Assembly (NCBI RefSeq): GCF_016765655.2
Contig: NZ_CP086106.1
Location: 5,788,501 to 5,852,500 of the forward strand
Direction of reading: 5' to 3'
Origin: Skermanella mucosa
GTDB lineage: Bacteria > Pseudomonadota > Alphaproteobacteria > Azospirillales > Azospirillaceae
Length of the DNA stretch: 64,000 nucleotides
Shown: positions 24,718 through 35,860 of the stretch, one piece after another
Position numbering within the stretch: the stretch's first letter is position 1
Layout of the letters: each line of letters begins with the position of its first letter
Notes under the pieces: generated by a model
Databases searched by the model: none
What the model was told of the DNA's origin: nothing
Seen by the model: only the letters and a program-made list of their open reading frames with translations
Program-made: the position numbers and the translations under genes

Positions 24718-25911
24718 TCAGTGTACGTGCAGGTCCGGCTGGAGGCGGCACATCCCGGCGAAGACGGGGCCGCGGATACCGGCGACCTCGAAGGTCGTGA
24801 TGCGGTCGTGCCAGTGGAAGCATTGATCCACATGGGACTCACGGGTATGGAGCGCCGCGGTGATGGTGTATTTGCCGGGGCTGATATCCATCGGCATGGT
24901 GAAATCGACCTGCCGGTACTCGCCCTCTTCTATGGAGAGAGGCTGGTCGAGCAGGTAGGTGTTGATCCCGAAGATGTCCTGGCCGAACCGGTCGCGGATC
25001 ATGATGCCGACCGTGAAATCCTCCACGCTCCGGTTGGCGCGGAAGCTGACGGAAATGTTCGTCGTCTCGCCCGAGCTGACCACCTCGGCCTTGGAGCCTT
25101 CCCCGGCCACGGTCACCGAGAGGATCTCCAGCTCGCGGCTGCCATAGGAGGTTTCCGCGCCTTTGGAGAGTTCGGGCCGCTCGACCTGGATGGCGGTCCG
25201 GGCGAGCTGGAAGTTATAGGCGTTGACGACCCGCTCGGGATCCCCGTCCTCGACGACGCGCCCCTGTTCCAGCAGGATGGCGCGGTCGCACAGCACCTTG
25301 ACCGAATTCATGTCGTGCGAGACGAAGATGATCGAGCCGCCGCCGGCGCGGAACTCGCGGATGCGTTTCATGCATTTCTGCTGGAAATGCGCGTCGCCCA
25401 CGGACAGTGCCTCGTCCACCACGAAGCAGCGGGGATCGGCATGGATGGCGACGCTGAAGGCCAGCCGCATCAGCATGCCGGACGAATAGGTCTTCAGCGC
25501 CTGGTCGAGGAACTTGCCCAGTTCGCTGAACTCGGCGATCGCTTGGCGTTTCTCCTGGATTTCCTCGCCGGACATGCCGAGCATCAGGCCGTTGGAGCGG
25601 ATATTGGCCCAGCCCGACAGCTCATGGTTGAAGCCGGTGCCCAATTCCAGCAGGCCGGTGATCTTGCCGCTCGTCTCCACGATGCCGTTGTCGGGAAGCA
25701 GGATGCCGGTCAGGAGCTTGAGCAGGGTGGACTTGCCGGCCCCATTGCGGCCGACGATGCCGACCGTTTCCCCGTCCGCCACCGTGAAGGTCACGTCCCG
25801 GAGGGCCGAATGGACCGTGTGGTAGGTGCGGCCGGTCAGGATCTCCTTCAGCCGGTCCGACGGCTTGCGGTAGAGATGGAAGGTCTTCTGGAGGTTTTCG
25901 ACGCGGATCAT
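24718..25911 (-). CDS. wzt: Polysaccharide ABC exporter ATP-binding protein with carbohydrate-binding tail (Wzt)
   Basis: 397 residues. The nucleotide-binding domain (1 to about 245) has Walker A GRNGAGKST, the signature region YSSGMLMRLAFSVAI (the C loop lacks the full LSGGQ, as is usual in this subfamily) and Walker B CFVVDEALSVGD. The C-terminal about 140 residues form a beta-rich domain resembling the Wzt C-terminal module that recognises the cap of the exported chain. The start codon overlaps the wzm stop by one base (TGATG). It energises export of the undecaprenyl-linked polymer with Wzm. Confidence 0.93.
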   Translation of the reverse strand: MIRVENLQKTFHLYRKPSDRLKEILTGRTYHTVHSALRDVTFTVADGETVGIVGRNGAGKSTLLKLLTGILLPDNGIVETSGKITGLLELGTGFNHELSGWANIRSNGLMLGMSGEEIQEKRQAIAEFSELGKFLDQALKTYSSGMLMRLAFSVAIHADPRCFVVDEALSVGDAHFQQKCMKRIREFRAGGGSIIFVSHDMNSVKVLCDRAILLEQGRVVEDGDPERVVNAYNFQLARTAIQVERPELSKGAETSYGSRELEILSVTVAGEGSKAEVVSSGETTNISVSFRANRSVEDFTVGIMIRDRFGQDIFGINTYLLDQPLSIEEGEYRQVDFTMPMDISPGKYTITAALHTRESHVDQCFHWHDRITTFEVAGIRGPVFAGMCRLQPDLHVH

Positions 25912-26726
25912 CAGAGGAAATCCCGGATATCGCGCTCCAGCTTGCGGAGCATCAGCAACGAGACGGCGAGCAGGACGCCGCCTGTCACCGCGAGCGTGAC
26001 CATGTCGTCCAGCACCGGCAAGCCGCCGTGGACGAAGATCGCATGGTAGCTTTCGATGAACAGCATCGACGGGTTCAGCTCCAGCCAGCCCCGGATGCTC
26101 TCCGGCACGATGTCCGCCACATAGACGATCGGGGTGAACCAGAACCAGAGCTGGAGCACGATGCCGACGATCTCCTTGACGTCGCGGATGAAGACGATCA
26201 AGCAGGCGCAGATCAGGCCGAGCGCGAAGGCGAACACCTGCTGCAGGACGAAGATCAGGGGCACGAACAGGAGCCCGGTCCCGAGATCGTGGCCGAAGGC
26301 GACCAGATACATCAGGAAGACCGCCATGGTCACCGCGAAGGTCACCGCTTCCGACAGGACGATGTAGCTGGCCAGCAGCGGCATCGACACGCGGACCTTG
26401 GACAGGATGTGTTTCTTGTCCAGGAATACGGTGGTCACGCGCGAGACCGTATTGGCGAAGGCGGTCCAGGGCACCACGCCCGCAACCAGATAGACGCTGT
26501 AGGCGTAGGTATCGGAATTTCCGGGCAGCCGGGCGCCCATGATCTGGGAGAAGATCAGGGTGAAGATCGTCACCTGGACCAAGGGCCAGATGAGGACCCA
26601 GGCGAGTCCCAAGACAGATCCCGAGTACCGGTCGACGAAATCTTGTCTAGTCCAGTTGACGACCATACCAAGGTTGAAATTCGAATGGTCAGAACGTCGG
26701 CGCCGCGAAAGCATCGGCAATGTCAT
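25911..26726 (-). CDS. wzm: Polysaccharide ABC exporter permease (Wzm)
   Basis: 271 residues of the ABC-2 type. After a short cytoplasmic N-terminus (NWTRQDFVDRYSGSVLGLAW) there are six membrane helices. VVPWTAFANTVSRV and the C-terminal half with LWFWFTPIVYVADIVPESIRGW are typical of Wzm. The start at MTLPMLSRR was chosen because codons upstream show no family similarity. It is the first gene of the minus-strand polysaccharide transcription unit, coupled to wzt by a one-base overlap. Confidence 0.92.
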   Translation of the reverse strand: MTLPMLSRRRRSDHSNFNLGMVVNWTRQDFVDRYSGSVLGLAWVLIWPLVQVTIFTLIFSQIMGARLPGNSDTYAYSVYLVAGVVPWTAFANTVSRVTTVFLDKKHILSKVRVSMPLLASYIVLSEAVTFAVTMAVFLMYLVAFGHDLGTGLLFVPLIFVLQQVFAFALGLICACLIVFIRDVKEIVGIVLQLWFWFTPIVYVADIVPESIRGWLELNPSMLFIESYHAIFVHGGLPVLDDMVTLAVTGGVLLAVSLLMLRKLERDIRDFL

Positions 26727-26919
26727 CTTGGTCCCTGTATTGAAGTATCCCGCCTCGGGGCCGGCGCCAAGTCTCTGCCAGCCGCGGCCGGCGGGACTTT
26801 TGCACAAGAGACCATGATCGTCACTGACTAAACCGGCTGGGCGGGCGCAAGGCCCGTATGCTTTTCCGCGCTTTCCGGTGCGTAAGGCGGCGCAGGACGC
26901 CTGCGCGGCACGGGGCAGC

Positions 26920-27480
26920 TCAGCGCAGCCAGCCGCGTTTCTCGATCATTTCCTCGGTGCGCCGGGCCACCGTCTGCATGTCGGCGCCTTCCGCCCGCCA
27001 ATCGGCGCGGGCGCGGGCCAGCTCGTCCAGATGGTCTTCCCAGTCCGGCTGGAACAGGTCTTCCAGGTAGCGGCGCAGGCGCTGCGCAAGGCCCGGGCTC
27101 TTGCCGCCGGTCGAGATGGAGAGCAGCAGGTCGCCGCGGCGAACCTGGGACGGGGTGTGGAAGTCGCACAGGTGCTTGACGTCCTCGACATTGACCAGGC
27201 GGCCGAGCGCCCGGCAGCGCGCGGCCAGGTCGGCCGCGACGCCGGGATCGAGATCAACGATATAGATCACCTGGAAGGCGGCGAGGTCGCCGTCGGTCGG
27301 CAGGCGGCGGATCAGCCGCTCGCCGGCGAGCGCCGCCAGACCTGCGTCGGGCGCTTCGGAGAAGACGGTCAGCCGCCGCGCCCCGGCCTGGTCCAGCTGC
27401 TTCAGCCGCTTGGCCGCCAGTTGCCCGGCTCCGACCAGGGCGACCGAGACGTGATCCAGGTCCAGGACGATCGGAAACAT
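26920..27480 (-). CDS. Siroheme synthase N-terminal domain (precorrin-2 dehydrogenase / sirohydrochlorin ferrochelatase)
   Basis: 186 residues corresponding to the CysG N-terminal/Met8 module. It oxidises precorrin-2 and inserts iron to finish siroheme. The NAD-binding motif is VALVGAGQLAAKRLKQL near the start, followed by NVEDVKHLCDFHTPSQVRRGDLLLSIST with the usual substrate-binding aspartate region and STGGKSPGLAQRLR. There is no methyltransferase (CobA) domain, so that activity must be encoded elsewhere. It overlaps the cysI stop by one base (TGATG), linking cofactor supply to the siroheme enzyme. Confidence 0.92.
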   Translation of the reverse strand: MFPIVLDLDHVSVALVGAGQLAAKRLKQLDQAGARRLTVFSEAPDAGLAALAGERLIRRLPTDGDLAAFQVIYIVDLDPGVAADLAARCRALGRLVNVEDVKHLCDFHTPSQVRRGDLLLSISTGGKSPGLAQRLRRYLEDLFQPDWEDHLDELARARADWRAEGADMQTVARRTEEMIEKRGWLR

Positions 27481-29261
27481 CAGTCGGCCTCCACCAGGTC
27501 GCCCGCCTTGCCCTCGGCGCCGGCGCCGTCGGGCTTGACCAGGGCGGTGGCCCGCTCCAGGCCGAGGCGGTTCAGGAAATCGCCGAAGCCCTCGCCCTGG
27601 TCGCGCTGGGCCGCGAACTCGGCGAACAGCGGGGCCAGGGTCTCCGGCACGTCGTCCTCGGGAACGCGGTCGAGCAGCTTCCAGTTCAACCGGGTGCACT
27701 CGAAATCACCGCCGACATAGAGCGAGAAGTGGCCGGGCATGCGGCCGACCAGCCCGATGTCGCCGGCATAGGGCCGGGCGCAGCCGTTGGGGCAGCCGGT
27801 GATGCGGATGCTCAGCCGCTCCTGGGCGAGGCCGTAGCGGGCCATGACCTCGGCGATCCGGTCGATCATCGGGGTGCGGATCCGCTCCGCCTCGGTCAGG
27901 GCGAGGCCGCAGGTCGGCAGCGCCGGGCAGGCCAGCGACCAGCGGTGCACCGGCAGCAGCTCCTCGGCGAACTGGACGCCGTGGGCGCGCAGCGTCTGCT
28001 CGATCCCGGCACGGTCCTCGTCCCGGATGTCGGCCAGGATCAGGTCCTGGGTCGGCATCAGCACCAGCGCCGGCTGGAACCGGCTCGCGACCTCGCGCAG
28101 CGCCGTGCGCAGCTTGACCGGGTCGGTGTCCTGGATGCGCCCGCTGGGGATCGCGAGGCCCAGGTACCACAGCCCGTCGCCCTGCTCGTGCCAGCCGAGA
28201 TGGTCGGCGACCTGGAACGGCGGCATCGGGCGCGGGTCTTCCAGGGTGCGGCCCAGGACGCGCTCCATCTCCGACTTGAACCAGGGCAGGCCGCGCTCGT
28301 CGATGGTGTATTTAAGGCGGGCGTGGCGGCGGTTGGTCCGGTCGCCATGGTCGCGCTGGACGATGACCACGGCCTCGACCGCCTTGATCAGGTCGTCGGG
28401 CTCGACGAAGGCGACGAAGCTGGCGAGCCTCGGATAGGTCTTCGGCTTGTTGTGGGTCATGCCCAGGCCGCCGCCGACCGCGAAATTGTACCCGACCAGG
28501 GTGTCGCCCTCGTACAATGCCACGATGCCGAGGTCGTTGGTCAGCACGTCGACCGAATTGTCCTCCGGCACGCCGAGGCCGATCTTGAACTTCCGGGGCA
28601 GGTATGTCGTGCCGTAGATCGGCTCGATCTCGGGCTCGCCCAGCACCTGCTCGCCGTCCAGCCAGATCTCGTGATAGGCCCGGGTATGCGGCAGCAGATG
28701 GTCGGATATGCGCTTGGCGTCGGCCGCCAGACGCTCGGTGACCGGGCTGCGCACGGGAGCGGGCATGGCAGTCACGTTGCGGACCACGTCGCCGCAGGCG
28801 CCCAGCGTGGTGATCATGGTGGCGTTGATGTCGGCGATCGTGCCCTTGAGGTCGGACTTGACGACGCCGTGGAACTGGATCGCCTGCCGGGTCGTGATCC
28901 GGATCGTATGATTGGCGCGGCGATCGGCAAGGGCGTCCAGGTCCAGATACTGCCGCGACGTCAGGCGCCCGGCCGGGATGCGGGCGCGGACCATGAACTC
29001 CCACTTCTTCTCCGCCTTCTGCTGCTTCAGCTCGGTCGCGGAGTCGCGGTCGTATCCCTGGTAGGTCCCGTGGAATTTCAGCAGGTTGTATTCGTCCTCG
29101 GTGAATTTCACCAGGTCGCTGTTCAACGTCTCAGCGATGCTGCCGCGCAGCAGCGCGCTCGCCTGCTTGACGCCTTCGACCTGCGAAAGCTTCGGGGTCG
29201 GGGCGGGCTTCTTCGCGGGGAGGTCTTGGGACTGTGACATGGCGACTGACGCTTTATCCAT
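27480..29261 (-). CDS. cysI: Sulfite reductase hemoprotein (siroheme [4Fe-4S])
   Basis: About 593 residues, reducing sulfite to sulfide. Two ferredoxin-like/siroheme repeats are visible. The cluster cysteines are in CPALPTCGLAL (about 443-453) and TGCPNGCARPY (about 487-497). NHTIRITTRQAIQFHGV and GDVVRNVTAMPAP are siroheme-site segments. The start is uncertain: MDKASVAMSQSQ is chosen, with a second ATG seven codons in; neither has a strong ribosome site. It is divergent from the cysH-cysD-cysNC operon, so both halves of sulfate assimilation share the 190-bp region between them. Ferredoxin-dependent and nitrite-reducing relatives exist, but the context favours sulfite. Confidence 0.92.
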   Translation of the reverse strand: MDKASVAMSQSQDLPAKKPAPTPKLSQVEGVKQASALLRGSIAETLNSDLVKFTEDEYNLLKFHGTYQGYDRDSATELKQQKAEKKWEFMVRARIPAGRLTSRQYLDLDALADRRANHTIRITTRQAIQFHGVVKSDLKGTIADINATMITTLGACGDVVRNVTAMPAPVRSPVTERLAADAKRISDHLLPHTRAYHEIWLDGEQVLGEPEIEPIYGTTYLPRKFKIGLGVPEDNSVDVLTNDLGIVALYEGDTLVGYNFAVGGGLGMTHNKPKTYPRLASFVAFVEPDDLIKAVEAVVIVQRDHGDRTNRRHARLKYTIDERGLPWFKSEMERVLGRTLEDPRPMPPFQVADHLGWHEQGDGLWYLGLAIPSGRIQDTDPVKLRTALREVASRFQPALVLMPTQDLILADIRDEDRAGIEQTLRAHGVQFAEELLPVHRWSLACPALPTCGLALTEAERIRTPMIDRIAEVMARYGLAQERLSIRITGCPNGCARPYAGDIGLVGRMPGHFSLYVGGDFECTRLNWKLLDRVPEDDVPETLAPLFAEFAAQRDQGEGFGDFLNRLGLERATALVKPDGAGAEGKAGDLVEAD

Positions 29262-29303
29262 GCATGAGGGGCGGTATCGGGGCCGTGCGAGCATATAAGG
29301 TGC

Positions 29304-29415
29304 TTGAATTTCCCAATTCAACACAGAATTTTCGTGTAGATATGCTGAATGACTCAATGCCGCATGTTAAAAGCGTTGCGGGCTTTCTCCAGACTCGCTA
29401 ACGTGCAATAGCGAG
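29304..29415. promoter_or_regulatory. Two inverted repeats in the cysI-cysH divergent promoter region
   Basis: At 29304-29321 TTGAATT and AATTCAA flank TCCC, a T-N11-A type palindrome like LysR-family (CysB/Cbl) sites. At 29394-29415 CTCGCTA and TAGCGAG flank eight bases, about 40 bp upstream of the cysH start. Either could be the operator that couples the divergent sulfate genes; the second could also be a leader hairpin. Confidence 0.4.
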
Positions 29416-29453
29416 AGCAAATACATCAACGTTTTGTGGATTGTGTTTCGGAC

Positions 29454-30188
29454 ATGGACGGACTGGCGAGAACACACTTGGCGGACGGGCTCGAAGCGCT
29501 CCAGCGGCGCTATGGCGGCCTGTCCGGGACCGAGCTGCTTCGGCCGCTCGTGCGGGACGAATTCCGCGGGCGGATCGCCCTGGTCTCCTCCTTCGGGACG
29601 GAAGCCGCCGTGCTGCTGGCCCTGGCGGCCGAGGTTGACCCGGGCATCCCGGTGATCTTCCTGGACACCGGCAAGCTGTTCGGCGAGACCCTGCGCTACC
29701 GCGACACGCTGATCAAGCGGCTCGGCCTGACCGACGTCCGCACGATGGAGCCCGACCCGGCCGAGCTGAAGGCGGCGGACCCGGAAGGGCTGCTGTGGCA
29801 GTCTTCGCCCGACGCCTGCTGCCATGTCCGCAAGACGATCCCGCTGGACCGCGCGCTGCGCGGCTTCGACGCCTGGATCACCGGCCGCAAGCGCTTCCAG
29901 GCGACCACCCGCGCGGCCCTGGACCCGGTCGAGCGGGACGATGACGGCCGCTTCAAGGTGAACCCGCTGGCAACCTGGTCGCGCGACAGAATCCAGGCGG
30001 AGTTCGACCGCCGCGACCTGCCGCGCCACCCGCTGGAGGCCGACGGCTTCCTGTCGATCGGCTGCATGCCCTGCACCGACCGGGTCGCTCCCGGCCAGGA
30101 CCCCCGCTCCGGCCGCTGGGCCGGGCAGGACAAGACGGAATGCGGCATCCACCTGGGCGCGGTGCCGCGCGCCGTATCCTTCATCTGA
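29454..30188 (+). CDS. cysH: Adenylyl-sulfate / phosphoadenylyl-sulfate reductase
   Basis: 244 residues, reducing APS or PAPS to sulfite with thioredoxin. The PP-loop region reads [14 protein letters not shown]. Two cysteine pairs are present, DACCHVRK and GCMPCT, which marks the [4Fe-4S] type that favours APS. The catalytic TECGIH motif is near the C-terminus. An in-frame GTG six codons earlier is an alternative start. It leads the plus-strand cysH-cysD-cysNC operon. Since a CysC domain is also encoded, both APS and PAPS would be available in the cell. Confidence 0.93.
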   Translation: MDGLARTHLADGLEALQRRYGGLSGTELLRPLVRDEFRGRIALVSSFGTEAAVLLALAAEVDPGIPVIFLDTGKLFGETLRYRDTLIKRLGLTDVRTMEPDPAELKAADPEGLLWQSSPDACCHVRKTIPLDRALRGFDAWITGRKRFQATTRAALDPVERDDDGRFKVNPLATWSRDRIQAEFDRRDLPRHPLEADGFLSIGCMPCTDRVAPGQDPRSGRWAGQDKTECGIHLGAVPRAVSFI

Positions 30189-30238
30189 CACCGCCCGTTA
30201 CCCAGCGGGCCAATTTGATTGTGGTGGAACTTCGGACG

Positions 30239-31033
30239 ATGACCGACCTCGACCAACTGGAAAGCCAGAGCGTCTATATCCTGCGCGAGGCGTTCAACCG
30301 GATCGACCGACTCGCCGCGCTGTGGTCGATCGGCAAGGACAGCAACGTGCTGCTGTGGCTGGCGCGCAAGGCCTTCTTCGGCAAGGTGCCGTTCCCCGTG
30401 GTGCAGCTCGACACCGGCATGGAATTGCCGGAGGTCTACGAGTTCCGCGACATGGTGACCCGCGACTGGGGCCTGGACCTGGTGATCGAGCAGTGCCCGC
30501 CGGAAAGCGAGATGGACCCGACGCTGCCGCCGGCCACCCGCGCCGCCGCCCGCAAGACCGAGGGGCTGAAGAACCTGCTCCGCCGCGAGCAGTACCAGGG
30601 CATCATGGTGGGCATCCGCCGCGACGAGCAGGCGACCCGCGCCAAGGAGCGGGTGTTCAGCCCGCGCGCGCTGGACGGCGCCTGGGACTTCAAGGACCAG
30701 CCGGCGGAGTTCTGGGACCACTACAAGACCCGGTTCGCCGAGGGCACCCACGTGCGCATCCACCCGCTGCTGCACTGGACCGAGCTGGACATCTGGCGCT
30801 ATTCCAAGCGCGAGGAAATCCCCATCGTGCCGCTGTACTTCGCCCGCGAGGGCAAGCGGTACCGGTCGCTGGGCGAGAAGAACATCACCTTCCCGGTGGA
30901 CAGCAGCGCCGCGAGCATCGACGAGATCATCTCCGAGCTGGAGGTGACCCGCACGCCCGAGCGGGCCGGCCGGTCGATGGACAACGAAACCGAGGACGCC
31001 TTCGAGCGCCTGCGCAGCTCCGGTTACATGTGA
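30239..31033 (+). CDS. cysD: Sulfate adenylyltransferase subunit 2
   Basis: 264 residues; the adenylyl-transferring subunit that makes APS from ATP and sulfate. The PP-loop is [20 protein letters not shown], followed by [18 protein letters not shown] and the [20 protein letters not shown] segment. The C-terminus [20 protein letters not shown] is the family norm. The start is the ATG giving [19 protein letters not shown]; codons before it are not conserved. The next gene starts one base after the stop. Confidence 0.95.
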   Translation: MTDLDQLESQSVYILREAFNRIDRLAALWSIGKDSNVLLWLARKAFFGKVPFPVVQLDTGMELPEVYEFRDMVTRDWGLDLVIEQCPPESEMDPTLPPATRAAARKTEGLKNLLRREQYQGIMVGIRRDEQATRAKERVFSPRALDGAWDFKDQPAEFWDHYKTRFAEGTHVRIHPLLHWTELDIWRYSKREEIPIVPLYFAREGKRYRSLGEKNITFPVDSSAASIDEIISELEVTRTPERAGRSMDNETEDAFERLRSSGYM

Positions 31034-31034
31034 G

Positions 31035-32924
31035 ATGAGCCCCTTGCTTCCCGCATCCCAGCGCCGCCAAGCGCGCATCGTCATCGTCGGCCACGTCGAC
31101 CATGGCAAGTCCACCCTGATCGGCCGCCTGCTGAACGACACCGGCAGCCTGCCCGACGGCAAGGTCGAGGCGGTCCGCGAGATGAGCCGCCGGCGCGGCA
31201 TGCCGTTCGAATGGTCGTTCGTGATGGACGCGCTCCAGGCCGAGCGCGACCAAGGCATCACCATCGACACGACGCAGATCCACTTCAAGACGGAACGCCG
31301 TCCCTACGTGATCATCGACGCGCCGGGCCATACCGAGTTCCTGAAGAACATGGTGACCGGCGCGTCCAACGCCGACGCGGCCCTGCTGGTGATCGACGCC
31401 GGCGAGGGCGCCCTGGAGCAGTCGCGCCGCCACGCCTACCTGCTGCACCTGCTGGGGGTGAAACAGGTCGCCGTGATCGTCAACAAGATGGACATGGTGG
31501 ACTTCTCGCAGGCGCGGTTCGACCATGTCGCGGCCGAGATCCGGGCCTACCTGAACGGGATCGGCGTGGCGCCGGGCGTGATCCTGCCGATCTCCGCCCG
31601 CCACGGCGACAACATCGCGTCGCGCAGCGAAAACCTGTCCTGGTATGACGGGCCGACCGTGATCGAGGCGCTGGACGGCTTCCTGCCGGCGGCGCCGGAG
31701 GACGAGTTGCCGCTGCGCCTGCCGATCCAGGACGTCTACAAGCCGGACGAGCGCCGCATCCTGGCGGGCCGGATCGAGACCGGCCGGCTGCGGGTCGGCG
31801 ATACGCTTCATTTCGCGCCGAACAACCGCACCGCCAAGGTCGTCAGCATCGAGGCGTGGAACGCGGCGTCCGCGATCAGCGCCGCGGCCGGCCAGTCCGT
31901 CGGCATCACGCTGGACCAGCGCATCTTCGTGGAGCGCGGCCACATCGCCAGCCTTCCGGCGGAGCGGCCGATCGAGGCCCATCGGCTGACCGTGCGGCTG
32001 TTCTGGCTGGCCTCCAAGCCGCTGGAGACCGGCCGGGCCTATACCCTGAAGCTGGCGACCGCCGAGCACCGCGTGACGGTGGAGAAGATCGTCGAGGTGG
32101 TCGACATCGACGACCTGGGCGTGTCGGCGGCCGACCGGGTCGGCCGCAACGAGATCGCCAACGTGGTGCTGCACAGCCGCAGCCTCGTGGCGGTGGACCT
32201 GGCGATCGACCTGCCCCGCACCGGGCGCGGCGTGCTGCTCGACGGCCACGACGTGGTCGGCGGCTTCATCGTGACCGGGGCCGACGCGGTCGCCGAGCGG
32301 AACCTGCAGCGGGTCGAGCATGCGGTGAGCCCCGACGAGCGGGCGCTGTCCAACGGGCACCGCGGCGCCGTGCTGTGGCTGACCGGCCTGTCCGGGGCCG
32401 GCAAGTCCACCCTGGCCATGGGGCTGGAGCGGACGCTGTTCGAGCGCGGCCGGCAGGTCTATGTCCTGGACGGCGACGGCGTGCGGCAGGGGCTGAACGG
32501 CGACCTGGGCTTTTCCCCCGCCGACCGGTCGGAGAATATCCGCCGCGTCGCCGAGGCCGCCCGCCTGTTCGCCGAGGCCGGCATGATCGTGGTGACGGCG
32601 CTGATCTCGCCGACCCGCCAGGACCGGGCGAAGGCCCGTGCCATCGGCGGCGACCTGTTCCATGAGATCCACGTCAAGGCCGAGTTGGATGTCTGCGAGC
32701 AGCGCGATCCCAAGGGGCTGTACCGCCGGGCGCGCGCCGGGGAGATTCCCGAATTCACCGGCGTCTCCGCCCCTTACGAGGAGCCGCAGGCCGCCGAGCT
32801 GGTGGTCGAGACCGGCAGGCTGGGGATCGAGGAAGCGGTCGGCGAGCTGGTCGGCTATGCCGAGCGGGTCACCGGGCTGAAATATCCCAGCGACGCGGTC
32901 CAGGGGCGGGGCGAGGGGATCTAG
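31035..32924 (+). CDS. cysNC: Fused sulfate adenylyltransferase subunit 1 / adenylylsulfate kinase (CysN-CysC, NodQ-like)
   Basis: 629 residues. The first about 430 form the CysN GTPase: G1 GHVDHGKS, G3 DAPGHTEF, G4 NKMD, then two EF-Tu-like beta barrels. GTP hydrolysis drives the CysD reaction. The last about 190 are APS kinase: P-loop [25 protein letters not shown], and [19 protein letters not shown], making PAPS. The fusion matches rhizobial NodQ in length, but the setting with cysH and cysI says assimilation rather than nodulation. It converges on the phosphonate permease, with an inverted repeat pair between the two. Confidence 0.95.
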   Translation: MSPLLPASQRRQARIVIVGHVDHGKSTLIGRLLNDTGSLPDGKVEAVREMSRRRGMPFEWSFVMDALQAERDQGITIDTTQIHFKTERRPYVIIDAPGHTEFLKNMVTGASNADAALLVIDAGEGALEQSRRHAYLLHLLGVKQVAVIVNKMDMVDFSQARFDHVAAEIRAYLNGIGVAPGVILPISARHGDNIASRSENLSWYDGPTVIEALDGFLPAAPEDELPLRLPIQDVYKPDERRILAGRIETGRLRVGDTLHFAPNNRTAKVVSIEAWNAASAISAAAGQSVGITLDQRIFVERGHIASLPAERPIEAHRLTVRLFWLASKPLETGRAYTLKLATAEHRVTVEKIVEVVDIDDLGVSAADRVGRNEIANVVLHSRSLVAVDLAIDLPRTGRGVLLDGHDVVGGFIVTGADAVAERNLQRVEHAVSPDERALSNGHRGAVLWLTGLSGAGKSTLAMGLERTLFERGRQVYVLDGDGVRQGLNGDLGFSPADRSENIRRVAEAARLFAEAGMIVVTALISPTRQDRAKARAIGGDLFHEIHVKAELDVCEQRDPKGLYRRARAGEIPEFTGVSAPYEEPQAAELVVETGRLGIEEAVGELVGYAERVTGLKYPSDAVQGRGEGI

Positions 32925-32952
32925 GGCGGAACGCGCTTGCGCTGCTCTTTTT

Positions 32953-33027
32953 GGCCACAGATGCACGCAGATGAACTCAGATAAGAAAGATTCCATTATC
33001 TTTGTTCATCGCCGTTCATCTGTGGCC
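32953..33027. repeat. CCACAGATG dispersed repeat, inverted pair C
   Basis: The forward copy GGCCACAGATGCACGCAGATG (in part; 32953-32985) faces an inverted copy ending CGTTCATCTGTGGCC (33005-33027). The pair could form a long hairpin between the convergent ends of cysNC and the phosphonate permease and may serve as a two-way terminator. Confidence 0.85.
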
Positions 33028-33034
33028 GAGAACC

Positions 33035-34755
33035 CTACCTTGCCCGCCAGCGCTGGGTGAGGCGGAGGAGGCGGCCGGTGGCCAGGGCGTGGAAGAGCTT
33101 CACGGCGGCGGAGGTATAGACGATCATCATCGCCATGGCGGCGGCCGGGGCGATGTCGCCGGCATCGTCCATGTTGAGCACGGCGATCGAGGCCAGCGTC
33201 GTGTCGGGCGAATAGAGGAAGACCACGCCCGAGACCGTCGTCATGGCGTTGACGAACAGGTAGATGCTGATGCCCAGGATCGCCGGCAGGCAGACCGGTA
33301 CGGTCACCCGGCGGAAGGTGGTGTAGCTGGGCACCTTGAGGGAGGCGGAGACGCTCTCGAACTCGGGATCGATCTGCTTCAGCGCGGTCACGGCGGTCAG
33401 GTGGCCGACCGTGTAGAAATGGGCGATGCTGTTCATCACCAGGATCGCCAGCGTGCCGTACAGGAAGTTGAGCGGGTTGCCGGCCGGATTGAAGAAGAAG
33501 ATGTAGGCGAGGCCCAGCACCAGCCCCGGCACCGCCATGGGCAGCATGGCGAGCAGGTGGCAGGCGGCGCGCAGCGGGCCGGCGCCGCGGCCCTTCTCGA
33601 TTGCCCAGGCCCCGGTGAAGATCACGGCGGTGCCGACCACTGCGGTCAGGCCCGCCATCTTCAGGCTGTTCCAGTAGGACGCCCAGCCGCCGCCGTCCAT
33701 CAGGTCGAAGCTGTAGTGGCGAAGGGTCGGTTCGAGGTTGTAGGGCCAGAAGGTGACCAGGGAGGCGAAAGCCGCCATCCCGAGGATCGCGAGCAGGCCG
33801 AAGGCGACCAGAGCGCAGGCGGCGAACAGGCTCCAGTCGCGGAAAGGCTCGGCGCGGGGCTGGAAACTGACCGCCCGGCCGCTCAGCTGGGCCACCTGGC
33901 GGCGCTGGACCATGCGGTCCACCGCGAAGGCGAGGATCGCCGGGACCAGCAGGACGGCGCTGACCACGGCGCCCATCTGGAAATTCTGCTGGCCGACCAC
34001 CTGCTTGTAGACGTCGGTCGCCAGCACGTCGAAGGAGCCGCCGATCACCTTGGGCACGCCGAAATCGGTGATCACCAGGGTGAAGACGACGAAGCCAGCG
34101 CTGACCAGCCCGTAGCGGGCGCCCGGCAGGGTCACGGTCATGAAGCGGCGGAACCGGGTGGCGCCCAGGCAGTCGGCCGCCTCGTACAAGCGCTGGTCGG
34201 CGACCGCCAGCGCGGTGGTCAGGATCAGCAGCGCGTGGGGGAAGGTGTAGAACACCTCGCCCATGACGATGCCGATCGGGCCGTAGATCGACCAGCCCAT
34301 CAGCCAGTCCCGGACCAGCCCCTGGTTGCCGAACAGGTAGATCAGCGAGATCGCCGGCAGCAGCGACGGCGCCAGCAGCGGGATCATGGCGACCGCGCGG
34401 AACAGGCCGCGTCCGGGCATCCGGCTGCGGGTCAGGCCGTAGGCGTAGACGAAGGCCAGCGCCAGGGTGATCGCGGTGGTCAGCCCCGCGACGGTCAGGC
34501 TGTTCAGGACCGACCGGACCAGCGCCGGGTTGGAGGCATAGGCGGCGTAGTTGGCGAGCCCGACGAAGTCGCCGGCGCGGTCCTGGAAGCTCTTTGACAG
34601 CAGGGTCCAGAGAGGCAGAACGATGCTGACGGCGAGATACAGGGCCAGGACGACGAGGCCGGCGCGCACCACCCAGTCGTCGCGGCCGGCGCGCTGGCGG
34701 ACGATGGCGACGGCGGGGGATGGTGCGGGCGAGACCCGGTCCAGGGTCCTGCCGG

Positions 34756-34759
<4 letters not shown>
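33035..34759 (-). CDS. 2-aminoethylphosphonate-type ABC transporter, fused permease
   Basis: 574 residues made of two binding-protein-dependent permease halves of about six helices each, the FbpB/ThiP layout. EAADCLGATRFRRFMTVTLPGAR in the first half and SVSASLKVPSYTTFRRVTVPVCLPA in the second are the EAA-type coupling loops. The start overlaps the ATPase stop by four bases (ATGA). The iron/thiamine/phosphonate group shares this form; the neighbouring phnX and PhnZ-like genes argue for 2-aminoethylphosphonate. Confidence 0.88.
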
Positions 34760-35844
<1,085 letters not shown>

Positions 35845-35860
35845 GGCGGCGGTCCCCGCC

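Noticed and set aside
26890-26906. Hairpin GCGCAGG/CCTGCGC after the siroheme synthase gene
   Set aside because: No U-tract and short; not convincing as a terminator.
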